NCBI RefSeq assembly: GCF_003666245.1
Contig: NZ_MJLZ01000013.1
Location: 16,516 to 80,515, forward strand
Direction: 5' to 3'
Length of the DNA stretch: 64,000 nt
From: Brenneria alni
Lineage (GTDB): Bacteria > Pseudomonadota > Gammaproteobacteria > Enterobacterales > Enterobacteriaceae
This document shows, in pieces, positions 17,626 to 29,976 of the stretch (its first letter is position 1; the number at the start of each line of letters is the position of its first letter). Both the position numbers and the translations under genes were made by a program. The notes below the pieces were generated by a model. The model had not been told where the DNA came from. It made no database searches and saw only the letters and a list, made by a program, of their open reading frames with translations.

Positions 17626-20184
17626 GTGAAGTTCGTAAAGTATTTATTCATCCTTGCAGTGACTTGCATCCTGCTGGGAGCTGCCTCGATATATGGTCTG
17701 TACCGCTATATCGAACCACAATTGCCCGATGTCGCCACACTGAAAGATATTCGGCTGCAAACGCCTATGCAGGTATACAGCGCCGATGGCGAATTGATCG
17801 CTCAGTTCGGTGAAAAACGCCGTATTCCACTGAAGCTGGAACAGATTCCGCCGGTATTGATACATGCGTTTATTGCGACCGAAGACAGTCGCTTCTATGA
17901 ACATCACGGTGTCGATCCGGTGGGGATTATCCGTGCCGCGTCGATTGCGTTGACCTCCGGTCATGCTTCCCAGGGCGCCAGCACCATCACGCAACAGCTT
18001 GCCAGAAACTTTTTCCTTAGCCCGGAACGCACCCTGATCCGTAAAATCAAGGAAGTCTTCCTGGCTATACGTATTGAACAACTCCTCACTAAAGATGAAA
18101 TTCTTGAGTTATACCTGAACAAAATCTATCTCGGTTATCGCGCTTATGGCATTGGGGCGGCCGCGCATGTCTATTTTGGCCGTCCGGTCGATCAGCTTAC
18201 GCTCAGTGAAATGGCCATGATTGCCGGTTTACCGAAAGCGCCTTCCACCTTTAATCCACTCTATTCCTATGATCGCGCAATAGCGCGGCGTAATGTGGTT
18301 CTGGCGCGAATGCGAGATGAAAACTACATCACTCAGGCTCAATATGATGAAGCGCGTAATGAAAAACTGGTGGCCGACTACCACTCACCGCAGATTTCGT
18401 TTTCCGCCCCTTATCTGGCGGAAATGGTGCGCCAGGAAATGGTCAAACGTTATGGCGACAATGCCTATAACGATGGTTACAAGGTCTATACCACTATCAC
18501 CAGGAAATTGCAGTTAGCCGCACAGGACGCTTTACGTAACAATGTCCTCGCGTATGACATGCGCCACGGCTACCGCGGCCCGACCAAAGTACTGTGGAAA
18601 ATTGGCGAAAGCGCCTGGAATCAGGCCAGAATCGTCACCACACTGAAAAGCCTGCCGGTTTATGGTCCGTTGTTACCGGCAGTTATTATCGATACCGACA
18701 GCGACAAAGCCACTGCGATGATGGCTGACGGCAGCAATATTTCATTGCCGATGGCAGGTATGCGCTGGGCCCGACCTTATCGTTCCGATACGCAACAAGG
18801 CCCTACGCCCAAACGGGTGACCGATGTTGTGCAGACCGGCCAGCAGGTGTGGGTACGGAAAGTGGACGACGAGTGGTGGCTTGCTCAGGTGCCGGATGTG
18901 AACTCGGCTCTGGTGTCTATCAACCCGACCGACGGTGCGGTTGAAGCACTGGTAGGCGGGTTCGACTTCAATCAAAGCAAGTTTAATCGCGCAACGCAGG
19001 CGCTGCGCCAGATTGGCTCCAACATTAAGCCATTCCTCTATACTGCCGCAATGGACAAAGGTCTGACGCTCGCCACGATCCTCAATGACGTGCCGATTAC
19101 GCGTTGGGATCCGGGTGCGGGTTCAGACTGGCGGCCGAAAAACTCACCGCCAACGTATGACGGCCCTATCCGTTTGCGTCAGGGGCTGGGGCAATCCAAG
19201 AACGTCGTGATGGTGCGCGCCATGCGCGCCATGGGCGTGGATTACGCCGCAGAATATTTGCAGCGTTTCGGCTTTCCGAAACAAAACATTGTCCCGACGG
19301 AATCACTGGCGCTGGGTTCCGCCTCTTTCACGCCACTACAGGTGGTTCGCGGTTATGCGGTAATGTCGAACGGGGGCTATCTGGTCGATCCCTATTTTAT
19401 TACCAAAATAGAGAGCGAGGCAGGCGGAACCGTCTTTACCGCCACGCCCAGGGTGGTCTGCGATACCTGCAATTTACCGTTGGTTTATGGTGAAACACAG
19501 CGTGCCGCGACACTGTCTGTGGATAGTATGGAAAATGTCGCCACATCCAGAGAACGCCCGATGCAGAATGCATTGCCGATGCCGCAACTGGAGCCAGTTA
19601 CGCCGCTGGCGGCCCAGCAAAATACCGCACAGCCTTATGCGCCGCATGTTATCAGTACCCCGCTGGCTTTCCTGATTAAAGACGCGCTTAACAGTAATGT
19701 GTTTGGCGAACCGGGCTGGATGGGGACGGGCTGGCGCGCAGGCCGTGAACTGAAACGCCGTGATATCGGCGGTAAAACCGGCACCACCAACAGTTCCAAA
19801 GATGCCTGGTTCTCGGGTTATGGCCCTAACCTTGTTACCTCTGTTTGGATCGGTTTTGACGACCATCGCCGTAACTTAGGCGCCAGCAGCGCTTCCGGCG
19901 CTATCAAAGATCAGATATCAGGCTATGAGGGTGGGGCGAAAACAGCCCAACCTGCCTGGGATGATTTTATGAAAGCGGCGCTGGATGGCGTTCCCGAACA
20001 GCCGCTGACACCACCGCCCGGTATCATCAGCGTGGCTATCGATCGCAGCAGCGGCAAGCTGTCTAGCGGTGGCGGCAACAGCCGTTCCGAGTTCTTCATT
20101 GAGGGGACACAGCCAACGGAATATGAAGTACATGAGGTTGGAACGACATTGATGGATAACGGGCAGAGCGAAGAATTGTTCTGA
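17626..20184 (+). CDS. mrcA: Penicillin-binding protein 1A (bifunctional peptidoglycan synthase)
   Basis: PBP1a polymerises glycan strands and crosslinks peptides in the periplasm. The 852 residues (E. coli 850) start at GTG 17626 (MKFVKYLFILAV, as in E. coli). One membrane anchor spans about 5-25. The transglycosylase domain carries ATEDSRFYEHHG with catalytic Glu86 and QGASTITQQLARN. An OB-like inserted domain follows, then the transpeptidase with active serine in GSNIKPFLY (near 465), SKNVVMVR (SxN motif) and KTGTTN. A longer frame to 17608 lacks homology. Confidence 0.97.
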   Translation: MKFVKYLFILAVTCILLGAASIYGLYRYIEPQLPDVATLKDIRLQTPMQVYSADGELIAQFGEKRRIPLKLEQIPPVLIHAFIATEDSRFYEHHGVDPVGIIRAASIALTSGHASQGASTITQQLARNFFLSPERTLIRKIKEVFLAIRIEQLLTKDEILELYLNKIYLGYRAYGIGAAAHVYFGRPVDQLTLSEMAMIAGLPKAPSTFNPLYSYDRAIARRNVVLARMRDENYITQAQYDEARNEKLVADYHSPQISFSAPYLAEMVRQEMVKRYGDNAYNDGYKVYTTITRKLQLAAQDALRNNVLAYDMRHGYRGPTKVLWKIGESAWNQARIVTTLKSLPVYGPLLPAVIIDTDSDKATAMMADGSNISLPMAGMRWARPYRSDTQQGPTPKRVTDVVQTGQQVWVRKVDDEWWLAQVPDVNSALVSINPTDGAVEALVGGFDFNQSKFNRATQALRQIGSNIKPFLYTAAMDKGLTLATILNDVPITRWDPGAGSDWRPKNSPPTYDGPIRLRQGLGQSKNVVMVRAMRAMGVDYAAEYLQRFGFPKQNIVPTESLALGSASFTPLQVVRGYAVMSNGGYLVDPYFITKIESEAGGTVFTATPRVVCDTCNLPLVYGETQRAATLSVDSMENVATSRERPMQNALPMPQLEPVTPLAAQQNTAQPYAPHVISTPLAFLIKDALNSNVFGEPGWMGTGWRAGRELKRRDIGGKTGTTNSSKDAWFSGYGPNLVTSVWIGFDDHRRNLGASSASGAIKDQISGYEGGAKTAQPAWDDFMKAALDGVPEQPLTPPPGIISVAIDRSSGKLSSGGGNSRSEFFIEGTQPTEYEVHEVGTTLMDNGQSEELF

Positions 20185-20192
20185 GCGTCCAC

Positions 20193-20218
20193 AAAAAGCG
20201 CAGGAAACTGCGCTTTTT
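20193..20218. terminator. Bidirectional terminator between mrcA and nudE
   Basis: A perfect 11-bp inverted repeat, AAAAAGCGCAG (20193-20203) and CTGCGCTTTTT (20208-20218) with a GAAA tetraloop, lies between convergent stop codons. It has a T5 run on one strand and the mirrored run on the other, so it should terminate transcription from both sides. Confidence 0.9.
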
Positions 20219-20227
20219 ATTCACAGG

Positions 20228-20779
20228 TTACTGGCGACTTAGCCAGTCCTGAGTCAAAAACAACGCACTGACATTACGCGCTTCCCGAAAATCCGGGTCC
20301 TGTAATAACGACATCATATCACTCAATGGCCAGCGCACTTTCGGCATCGGTTCCGGCTCGTCGCCTTCACGACTTTGCGGATACAGCCCACGCGCTACCA
20401 CAATATTCATCTGGCTGGAAAAATAGGACGGCGCCATCGTCAACGTCGCTAACAGATCTATTTGCTCCGCGCCAAATCCCGCCTCCTCCATCAGCTCCCG
20501 GTTGGCTGCTTCAAATACCGTCTCGCCGGGGTCAATCAGCCCTTTAGGAAAGCCAAGCTCATATTGCTCAATACCCACCGCGTATTCACGGATTAGCAGC
20601 AGTTCATCATCAATAATCGGCACAATCATCACGGCTTCCCGCCCGGTTGGGCGCATTCGCTCATAAACCCGACGTGCACCATTACTGAACTCCAGATCGA
20701 TGGATTCAACATTAAACAAGCGCGAACGAGCAACCGTTTCTACCTTGAGAATTTTAGGTTTCTGCAGGTTATGACTCAT
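20228..20779 (-). CDS. nudE: ADP-compounds hydrolase NudE (Nudix)
   Basis: NudE hydrolyses ADP-ribose, NADH and Ap3A-type dinucleotides. The 183 residues carry the Nudix box from Gly80 to about residue 103 (GLIDPGETVFEAANRELMEE, then AGFG), whose REL-EE glutamates bind the metal. The flanking EQYELGFPKG and APSYFSSQMNIVVARGL match NudE. It lies between mrcA and igaA as in E. coli. Confidence 0.94.
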   Translation of the reverse strand: MSHNLQKPKILKVETVARSRLFNVESIDLEFSNGARRVYERMRPTGREAVMIVPIIDDELLLIREYAVGIEQYELGFPKGLIDPGETVFEAANRELMEEAGFGAEQIDLLATLTMAPSYFSSQMNIVVARGLYPQSREGDEPEPMPKVRWPLSDMMSLLQDPDFREARNVSALFLTQDWLSRQ

Positions 20780-21226
20780 AATGGCCCCATAGAGAAATTA
20801 CGATCAGGCCGACACCTTAATTAGCCAAGCCATAATTATCGGTAACGTTTACCTTCATTAAGGATGCCGGGGTGCCGCAGAATGAAAAGAGATCGTTAAT
20901 ATTCTTTTTTGATCTTGTTCACATTGTGCGTTAACAGTAGCCCCCGCTGCAACTCTCATGATCATGAATTTACTTTTTTATAACATGGGAAGTGCATTAC
21001 CTTTATTGAAGTAAAAAATAAAAAGTCAATAACCTGTCGAAAAATCAGATTATCCTCATGTCAGATACCTTATCTGATTGTTACTATCATCTCCTTGCGT
21101 GGATCTTTCCTGTTATTTTTCTGCTAAAAATCTAATAAAACAAAGCCATACGGGTTATCATCGATTGGATAAGTTTGTTAAAATCCGGCACAAACAGGGA
21201 GTAAGTCACATTGGAATGGAGATGAC
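20780..21226. other. 447-bp divergent region nudE/igaA
   Basis: No gene is seen. The segment is AT-rich and must hold promoters for nudE (left) and igaA (right). It contains an 8-bp inverted repeat AATCAGAT/ATCTGATT (21043-21050 and 21072-21079) about 150 bases before igaA and a 12-base palindrome TCATGATCATGA (20956-20966 region). Neither matches an operator I know. Confidence 0.35.
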
Positions 21227-23377
21227 ATGAGCACAATATTTACCCTATTGGCTATATTGTTTGCCTGTCTGATCGCTGTCGGAGGTTTTATCAGCTACCG
21301 TATGCGCTGGCGCTTACCGTTCGTTCACCCTTTACCGGTGACGCCCTCGTTACTTCGTCAACTAACGCCTGAAGAGCGCGTCGCCGTTGAGCATTATCTT
21401 GCGCAGGAGAATAACCAGAAAACGACGCCACTTGATACACCTACCGCTCAACCCAGACTTCCCCGTTCATTACAAAGCAATCGCGTCTATCCGATCACCC
21501 ATACCATTACCCGTTATGGCCTGAGTACCGACTCACAGAATAATTGGCGATATTATATTGATACGCAGGAGATTCACCTGCCCCCCTGTTGGGAACAGTA
21601 TATTACCGAGAATAACACCGTTGAATTAATTAAAACCCGTTCAATTCCGCTGGTTATTTCCCTGAATGGACACTCATTAGTGGAATGCATCGATAACCAT
21701 CCGGTAATGTCCGTCCCTGAAATTCCAATGCCCAACGCCTCCATTCATCATGAAGAACATGAAAACGCTGAACTGGTGACCATTCGTAAGGAAACCAGGG
21801 AAGAACATGCCATACACCACTCGGCTGGGCTGAAAGAAGCTGGCGTTCTGTGTCTGGCATTCCTGTTGCTGTTAATCAGTCTTAACAGCCCAATGGCCCT
21901 TCTGCCCTGGTTGACCGGTACGGCAGCGCTGCTCGCAGGCTGGAGTCTCTGGCAGCTTTTCCGATCCCCTTCAGAGCACGAGTTGCGGGATGTCCATTGT
22001 CTTCACGGCACACCGCAAGGTCTCGATCTTTTTGGTGAATCTAATCAAAATCAGTCCGGTAACATCTCGCTGGGTAATATCGACCTTATCTATCCCCCAC
22101 ACTGGCAACCCTATATCGCGCTTGATTTAGGAAGAAAAACGGATGTCGATATTTATCTTAACCGGCAGGTTATCCGTCAGGGTGAACACCTTTCGTTACA
22201 TGACGAAGTAAAAAATTTTCCCCTGCAACGATGGGGTAAAAACCTGCTGCTGGCTGCCGGATCGCTTCTCAGCCTGATCCTCTTATTGACCTATGTGCCG
22301 CTAGGGCTGCCATTAAAGCTCAGTATGGCCTGGCTACAGGGGGCGCAACATATTCAGGTCACTCAGGTTGACGAGTTGGAAAAAATGCCGCTCAAAATTG
22401 GTGACACCCTGGAAATCCAGGGGACAGGGATGTGTTATGTCCCGTTCGGGATCCGTCCCTCAAGTAACGGCCCGGCCTATGCTTTTACGCCTTTTGACTG
22501 CTCCGCGATTTACTGGAATAAGGCCGATCCTTTACCTTTGCCGGAATCCGATATCATTGAAAAAGCCTCGGCACTGCATAACATAGTCAATAGCCAGTTA
22601 CACCCACAGACAGATAAAGAAGGCCAGGTTAACTCACAGTTGGCCTCCGCCATTCAGAAATCAGGCATGATCCTGCTTAATGATTTTTCCGGTATTGTGC
22701 TCAAAACACAGGATCTTTGCGAGCAGGAAAGGGACTGTTCCCGGCTGAAAAATGCATTGATCAATCTGGGCAATGTGAAGAACTGGGATACGCTGGTAAA
22801 ACAGGCCAGAACGGGATCGCTTAAGGGCATGAACGTCTTGCTGCGTCCGGTAAGCGCAGAGACGCTGGAATCACTGGTTAACAGCTCAACTAACTTTTTC
22901 TTCAACCAGGAAATCAACAACGCCGCTGATTTACTCAATAGCCCTCCCCCTGGCGGCTTTTTAATTCGTAGTGATGAAGGACGCCAATTTGTCAGTCATC
23001 CATTACCTCCCATGCCGCTGCATGAATACCGGGCCTCAGACCAGTGGCAAGAACTCCAGCGGTTGTCAGCCATGTTGTTACACACACCGTTTAATGCCGC
23101 TGGCATCATCACTAAACTCAGCACCGATGCCAATGGCACTCAGCATATTGGCCTGCACAGCGAACCAGATGTTATAACACTGTGGCGTTATCTCGGCAGT
23201 TGCCTGCTATTGCTGATTTTTTCCGCTACGCTTTCCATCAATGCCGTGCTGTTGGGAATAAAAGTACGCAAGAGTAAGCAGCGGGTAACTCATATTCAGC
23301 ATTATTACGCCAAACGTTTTGGCTCCGCAGTATCATCGGCATCCCTGATGGATAACCGCACGAACCTACCCAGATAA
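21227..23377 (+). CDS. igaA: Rcs phosphorelay inhibitor IgaA (YrfF/UmoB family)
   Basis: IgaA is a multispanning inner-membrane protein that restrains the Rcs envelope-stress phosphorelay by contacting RcsD; loss causes mucoidy or death. The 716 residues (E. coli about 710) begin MSTIFTLLAILFACLIAVGG. Membrane segments are near 3-22, 205-245 (two passes), 340-362 and 651-680, with cytoplasmic loops between the first segments and a large periplasmic domain (about 363-650) containing paired cysteines (GMCYVPFG, FDCSAIYW, LCEQERDCSRL). The synteny nudE-igaA-yrfG-hslR is exact. Confidence 0.94.
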   Translation: MSTIFTLLAILFACLIAVGGFISYRMRWRLPFVHPLPVTPSLLRQLTPEERVAVEHYLAQENNQKTTPLDTPTAQPRLPRSLQSNRVYPITHTITRYGLSTDSQNNWRYYIDTQEIHLPPCWEQYITENNTVELIKTRSIPLVISLNGHSLVECIDNHPVMSVPEIPMPNASIHHEEHENAELVTIRKETREEHAIHHSAGLKEAGVLCLAFLLLLISLNSPMALLPWLTGTAALLAGWSLWQLFRSPSEHELRDVHCLHGTPQGLDLFGESNQNQSGNISLGNIDLIYPPHWQPYIALDLGRKTDVDIYLNRQVIRQGEHLSLHDEVKNFPLQRWGKNLLLAAGSLLSLILLLTYVPLGLPLKLSMAWLQGAQHIQVTQVDELEKMPLKIGDTLEIQGTGMCYVPFGIRPSSNGPAYAFTPFDCSAIYWNKADPLPLPESDIIEKASALHNIVNSQLHPQTDKEGQVNSQLASAIQKSGMILLNDFSGIVLKTQDLCEQERDCSRLKNALINLGNVKNWDTLVKQARTGSLKGMNVLLRPVSAETLESLVNSSTNFFFNQEINNAADLLNSPPPGGFLIRSDEGRQFVSHPLPPMPLHEYRASDQWQELQRLSAMLLHTPFNAAGIITKLSTDANGTQHIGLHSEPDVITLWRYLGSCLLLLIFSATLSINAVLLGIKVRKSKQRVTHIQHYYAKRFGSAVSSASLMDNRTNLPR

Positions 23378-23471
23378 TCGCGAAGCTCGGTGACGTTATG
23401 TTATTCTGACAGGAGCGCCGCATTAATTTCCCCACCACGATTTCTGGAATCATTCTGTATCTGGAGTATTT

Positions 23472-24158
23472 ATGAGCCCCCATGTTAACTGGCACGATAT
23501 TGACACTGTTATATTAGATATGGATGGCACACTGCTTGATCTGGCTTTCGATAACTACTTCTGGTTGCAGCTAGTCCCGCAGTCACTCAGTCATAAACGC
23601 GGCATCAGCCTTGAACAGGCACAACAGCTCATCACCACAGAGTACCGGGCGGTGCAGCACACGCTCAACTGGTACTGCTTCGATTACTGGAGTGAGAAAC
23701 TAGGGCTGGATATCTATCAGATGACCACGGATATCGGCGCCCGCGCCCGCCTGCGAGAAGATACTACCCCATTCCTGACAGCGCTGCGCAACAGCGGAAA
23801 ACGGACGATTCTGCTGACTAATGCCCACCCGCATAGCCTGGCGGTTAAGATTGAACACACCGGGTTGGATCAGCACCTTGATTTATTACTTTCCACCCAT
23901 ACTTATGGGTATCCGAAAGAGAATCAGAGGTTATGGCAGGCCGTGCAGCAGCAAACCGGTTTCGATCCGGCCAGAACGCTGTTTGTTGATGACAGCGAAC
24001 CGATTCTGGACGCCGCCAAAGCCTTCGGCATACGCTATTGTCTGGGCGTCAGTAATCCTGATTCCAGTCAGCAGGAAAAATCATTCCAGCAACATCCATC
24101 AATGAATGACTATCTTGGGCTGTTACCGTCGTTGCATCAGTCGGTAAATCCCCGTTAA
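23472..24158 (+). CDS. yrfG: GMP/IMP nucleotidase YrfG (HAD superfamily)
   Basis: YrfG is a cytoplasmic nucleotidase hydrolysing purine mononucleotides. The 228 residues show HAD motif I ILDMDGTLLDLAFDN (Asp16, Asp18), motif II ILLTNAHP and motif III/IV LFVDDSEPILDAAKAFG. It sits 94 bases after igaA and 12 bases before hslR, so yrfG-hslR-hslO is likely one transcript. Confidence 0.93.
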   Translation: MSPHVNWHDIDTVILDMDGTLLDLAFDNYFWLQLVPQSLSHKRGISLEQAQQLITTEYRAVQHTLNWYCFDYWSEKLGLDIYQMTTDIGARARLREDTTPFLTALRNSGKRTILLTNAHPHSLAVKIEHTGLDQHLDLLLSTHTYGYPKENQRLWQAVQQQTGFDPARTLFVDDSEPILDAAKAFGIRYCLGVSNPDSSQQEKSFQQHPSMNDYLGLLPSLHQSVNPR

Positions 24159-24170
24159 TCAGGAGGATTC

Positions 24171-24581
24171 ATGATGAAAGCACGCGAGAATTCTGGCGAA
24201 ACCATCCGTCTGGACAAGTGGCTTTGGGCGGCCCGTTTCTATAAAACACGGGCTATTGCCCGCGAAATGGTTGATGGCGGCAAAGTTCACTACAACGGGC
24301 AGCGCAGCAAACCCAGCAAACTGGTTGAACTGAATGCCGAAATTACGTTACGCCAGGGGAACGACGAGCGCACCGTTATTGTTTGCGCGCTCAGTGGTCA
24401 GCGTAGAACCGCCGCAGAAGCACAGGCGCTGTATCAGGAAACCACCGGTAGTATCGAAAAACGGGAAAAGCTGGCGCTGGCGCGAAAAATGAATGCGCTA
24501 ACCATGCCGCACCCGGATCGTCGTCCTGATAAAAAAGAACGGCGGGATCTGATTAAATTTAAATACAGCGATCAGCAATAA
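24171..24581 (+). CDS. hslR: Heat-shock protein 15, ribosome-rescue RNA-binding protein HslR
   Basis: HslR (Hsp15) binds free 50S subunits carrying stalled peptidyl-tRNA. The 136 residues contain the S4-like RNA-binding domain, [20 protein letters not shown] through [18 protein letters not shown] (about 12-58), and a basic C-terminal tail with [14 protein letters not shown]. Two ATG codons are adjacent (24171 and 24174). AGGAGG at 24161-24166 spaces better for the second (seven bases), giving 135 residues. I kept the first for the record. Confidence 0.93.
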   Translation: MMKARENSGETIRLDKWLWAARFYKTRAIAREMVDGGKVHYNGQRSKPSKLVELNAEITLRQGNDERTVIVCALSGQRRTAAEAQALYQETTGSIEKREKLALARKMNALTMPHPDRRPDKKERRDLIKFKYSDQQ

Positions 24582-24604
24582 CTGTTACCCAGCGAGAGAA
24601 CACT

Positions 24605-25477
24605 ATGTCCACCCATGACCAACTACACCGTTACCTGTTTGAAAATTATGCCGTCCGTGGCGAGTTGGTGACAGTAAGCGATACCTATCAGCACATTCTG
24701 ACCAATCATGACTACCCGGTTGCGGTACAAACGCTGCTGGGAGAAATGCTGGTTGCCACCAGCCTGTTAACCGCGACGTTAAAGTTCAGCGGCGATATTA
24801 CCGTTCAGCTCCAGGGAGACGGCCCGCTGAAACTTGCGGTGATCAACGGTAACCATCAGCAGCAAATGCGCGGGGTTGCCCGTCTGCAAGGTGACATTGC
24901 CGCCGGAAGTTCCCTCAAAGACATGGTCGGTAACGGCTACCTGGTCATTACCATTACGCCGAGCGAAGGCGAGCGCTATCAGGGCGTGGTTGAATTAGCT
25001 GGCGAAACGGTCGCTGATTGTCTGGAAAGCTATTTCCAGCAGTCCGAACAGCTCCCCACCCGGTTATTTATCCGTACCGGCCAGCATCAAGGCCGTATGA
25101 CCGCCGCAGGCATGTTGTTACAGGTATTGCCCGCGCAAAATACCGATCGTGATGATTTCGATCATCTGGCGCAACTCACGGCAACGGTTAAGACCGATGA
25201 GTTATTTACGCTTGCCGCCAACGATGTTCTCTACCGCCTCTACCATCAGGAAGAGGTAACGGTGTATGAACCGCAAACGGTTTCTTTCCAATGCCATTGT
25301 TCACGTGACCGTTGTGCAAAGGCATTAATGACGCTTCCCCATCAGGAAGTGACCGAAATGCTGGAACAGGACGGTAAAATCGATATGCATTGTGACTATT
25401 GCGGTAATCACTACCTTTTTAACGCCGACGACGTTAAGGCATTCAGACAGCATTCATCAGATAATCTCCTGCACTAA
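24605..25477 (+). CDS. hslO: Redox-regulated chaperone Hsp33
   Basis: Hsp33 is a cytoplasmic holdase activated when its zinc centre is oxidised. The 290 residues match the family. The C-terminal redox switch has zinc-binding cysteines 230 and 232 ([10 protein letters not shown]) and 263 and 266 ([10 protein letters not shown]), the CxC...CxxC pattern. It follows hslR by 23 bases, with GAGAGAAC before the ATG. Confidence 0.96.
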   Translation: MSTHDQLHRYLFENYAVRGELVTVSDTYQHILTNHDYPVAVQTLLGEMLVATSLLTATLKFSGDITVQLQGDGPLKLAVINGNHQQQMRGVARLQGDIAAGSSLKDMVGNGYLVITITPSEGERYQGVVELAGETVADCLESYFQQSEQLPTRLFIRTGQHQGRMTAAGMLLQVLPAQNTDRDDFDHLAQLTATVKTDELFTLAANDVLYRLYHQEEVTVYEPQTVSFQCHCSRDRCAKALMTLPHQEVTEMLEQDGKIDMHCDYCGNHYLFNADDVKAFRQHSSDNLLH

Positions 25478-25483
25478 CCCTTA

Positions 25484-25507
25484 AAACGGGTACAGGCGTA
25501 CCCGTTT
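25484..25507 (+). terminator. Hairpin after hslO
   Basis: A perfect 10-bp stem, AAACGGGTAC (25484-25493) with GTACCCGTTT (25498-25507) and loop AGGC, starts seven bases past the hslO stop. The T-run is short (TTT). It is the likely end of the yrfG-hslR-hslO transcript. Confidence 0.7.
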
Positions 25508-25675
25508 CACCCCATGCATCAAAACGCGCTAGATCAAATTGGTTATTTTTTCAACACCAAGAAAAACAAAGTTATTAATTAATTTATTTAACTTTATGAT
25601 TGCTATCGCGGTTAAAATAAGCTCACTCCCCTACAATACTTGTCAGTGCGAATATAACAATTGAGGAGTAGCTAT

Positions 25676-27295
25676 ATGTCTGTCAAAGGTATAACCCCGC
25701 AAGCTCTTAACGCTTATGGAATCCAGGATGTGCGCGATATTGTCTACAACCCAAGCTATGAATTACTTTTTCAGGAAGAAATCGACCCAACCCTGCAAGG
25801 CTATGAACGCGGCATCGAAACCCAACTGGGTGCGGTAGCCGTTGACACCGGTATTTTTACCGGTCGTTCTCCAAAAGATAAGTACATCGTTCGTGATGAC
25901 GTCACCCGCGATAGCGTATGGTGGTCGGATCAGGGGAAAGGGAAAAATGATAATCACCCTCTGAGTCAGGAAACCTGGACGCATCTCAGGCAGCTCGTCA
26001 CCAGACAACTCTCCGGTAAGCGCCTGTTTATCGTTGATGCTTTCTGTGGCGCAAACCCGGACAGCCGCCTGAAAGTTCGCTTCATTACTGAAGTTGCCTG
26101 GCAGGCACACTTCGTCAAAAACATGTTTATTCGCCCGAGCGATGAAGAATTACAGGGCTTCGAACCTGACTTCATCGTCATGAACGGCGCAAAATGCACC
26201 AACCCGCAATGGCAGGAGCAGGGGCTGAACTCTGAAAACTTTATCGCCTTTAACCTGACGGAACGTATTCAGCTTATTGGCGGCACCTGGTACGGCGGCG
26301 AAATGAAAAAAGGGATGTTCTCTATCATGAACTACCTGCTGCCGCTCAAAGGCATCGCCTCTATGCACTGTTCGGCTAATGTTGGCGAGCAGGGCGACGT
26401 CGCCGTCTTCTTTGGCCTTTCCGGTACGGGTAAAACCACCCTGTCAACCGACCCCAAACGTCAGTTGATTGGTGATGATGAGCACGGCTGGGATGACGAC
26501 GGCGTCTTCAACTTTGAAGGCGGCTGCTACGCTAAAACCATCAAACTGTCCAAAGAAGCCGAACCGGACATTTATGGCGCGATTAAGCGTGATGCGTTGC
26601 TGGAAAACGTCACGGTGCTGGCCGACGGCAGCGTCGATTTCAACGACGGTTCAAAAACCGAGAATACCCGCGTTTCCTATCCGATCTACCATATCCACAA
26701 TATCGTCAAACCTGTGTCTAAAGCCGGACATGCAACAAAAGTCATTTTCCTGACGGCTGACGCGTTTGGCGTATTGCCACCGGTATCACGCCTGACATCA
26801 GACCAAACCCAGTACCATTTCCTGTCTGGCTTCACCGCCAAACTGGCGGGAACCGAGCGCGGTGTGACCGAGCCGACTCCGACCTTCTCTGCCTGCTTCG
26901 GCGCCGCCTTCCTGTCGCTGCATCCCACGCAATACGCAGAGGTGCTGGTGAAACGAATGAAAGCGGCGGGCGCCCAGGCTTATCTGGTTAATACCGGCTG
27001 GAATGGAACCGGGAAACGTATCTCAATTAAAGATACACGCGGGATTATCGACGCTATTCTGAATGGCAGTATAGATGATGCGGAAATGCAGACGCTGCCG
27101 ATCTTCGATCTGGCCATTCCTACCTCATTGCCAGGTGTTGATCCTGACATTCTCGATCCGCGCGATACCTACGCCAATCAGGCCCAATGGCAGGAAAAAG
27201 CGGAAGATCTGGCTAAACGGTTTATCACCAACTTTGATAAATATACCGATGCGCCAGCAGGCGCTGCGCTGGTGACGGCTGGGCCAAAGCTGTAG
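25676..27295 (+). CDS. pckA: Phosphoenolpyruvate carboxykinase (ATP)
   Basis: PckA decarboxylates and phosphorylates oxaloacetate to PEP, the first committed step of gluconeogenesis. The 539 residues (E. coli 540) start at ATG 25676, after GAGGAG. Motifs are [15 protein letters not shown], the substrate RKG-type loop [15 protein letters not shown], the P-loop [11 protein letters not shown] (about 248-258) and the metal site [11 protein letters not shown]. An upstream in-frame ATG at 25661 adds five residues and overlaps the ribosome binding site, so it was rejected. Confidence 0.97.
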   Translation: MSVKGITPQALNAYGIQDVRDIVYNPSYELLFQEEIDPTLQGYERGIETQLGAVAVDTGIFTGRSPKDKYIVRDDVTRDSVWWSDQGKGKNDNHPLSQETWTHLRQLVTRQLSGKRLFIVDAFCGANPDSRLKVRFITEVAWQAHFVKNMFIRPSDEELQGFEPDFIVMNGAKCTNPQWQEQGLNSENFIAFNLTERIQLIGGTWYGGEMKKGMFSIMNYLLPLKGIASMHCSANVGEQGDVAVFFGLSGTGKTTLSTDPKRQLIGDDEHGWDDDGVFNFEGGCYAKTIKLSKEAEPDIYGAIKRDALLENVTVLADGSVDFNDGSKTENTRVSYPIYHIHNIVKPVSKAGHATKVIFLTADAFGVLPPVSRLTSDQTQYHFLSGFTAKLAGTERGVTEPTPTFSACFGAAFLSLHPTQYAEVLVKRMKAAGAQAYLVNTGWNGTGKRISIKDTRGIIDAILNGSIDDAEMQTLPIFDLAIPTSLPGVDPDILDPRDTYANQAQWQEKAEDLAKRFITNFDKYTDAPAGAALVTAGPKL

Positions 27296-27310
27296 CTTAT
27301 CCGGCTCGCA

Positions 27311-27335
27311 AAAAAGGCGCGGATATCCGCGCCTT
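27311..27335 (-). terminator. Palindromic terminator between pckA and envZ
   Basis: AAGGCGCGGAT (27314-27324) pairs perfectly with ATCCGCGCCTT (27325-27335), a 22-base palindrome 18 bases after the pckA stop. On the minus strand it ends in T6, so it is a good terminator for leftward transcripts from ompR-envZ. On the plus strand the T-run is only TT, which would make it weaker for pckA. Confidence 0.7.
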
Positions 27336-27357
27336 CAGACTGCCGACAAAGTCCGAT

Positions 27358-27490
27358 ATTAGGGACAGCGTGCCGATGGGGCCGTAGCGGCGTAAGCCGC
27401 CGACAAATTTGCCGGGAGCAAAATTTGAACAGCATTTATGCTGACCCGCAGGGTGGGACACAAGGATGTGTCCCATAATGGCCCCTCGGT
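27358..27490. repeat. Multi-hairpin intergenic element (probable dispersed repeat)
   Basis: About 130 non-coding bases fold into four consecutive stems: GCGGC/GCCGC (27387-27400, loop GTAA); CAAATTTGC/GCAAAATTTG (27404-27427, one bulge); CAGCAT/ATGCTG (27430-27443); and GGGACACA/TGTGTCCC (27455-27474, loop AGGA). No frame of note crosses it. Its dense structure and position between convergent genes resemble the dispersed structured repeats of enterobacteria. I cannot prove it is repeated, because this window holds one copy. Confidence 0.5.
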
Positions 27491-27547
27491 GCGATAAGCC
27501 CGGGTATCTCGATCTCACCGCTATGGGTTTGTCATCAACCTCGCCTT

Positions 27548-29625
<2,078 letters not shown>

Positions 29626-29976
29626 TCTCTTTCTCCAAAGGCGTATAGCCGCCGATGCCGCTATTGTTCAGAAACATACGAATTACTGACAGTCGTTTCT
29701 GGTATACATTCCAGGCAAAATTGTTACAAAGCATATTAAAATACGTGTAATCAACTATTTCCTTGAGGTAATTATAGTTACCTTGCCACAAACCCACGGT
29801 AATTCGCTATGTGCAGCCACCGATTCGACGTTATAAAGATCCCAATTCCTGTTAAATTCCGGCAACACCGCTGAAAACCAATGTAATTAACCCTGTTAGG
29901 GATGGCGCACTGCCTGCGAATTACTTGATATAATGCCGGGTCATATTCTCCAACATCATCATGAGATTGAATACGA
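29626..29976. other. 351-bp divergent region ompR/greB
   Basis: No gene is seen. The ompB promoters (leftward) and the greB promoter (rightward) must lie here. TTGATATAATG just before greB (near 29925-29935) contains a TATAAT-like -10. I found no clear operator pattern. Confidence 0.4.
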
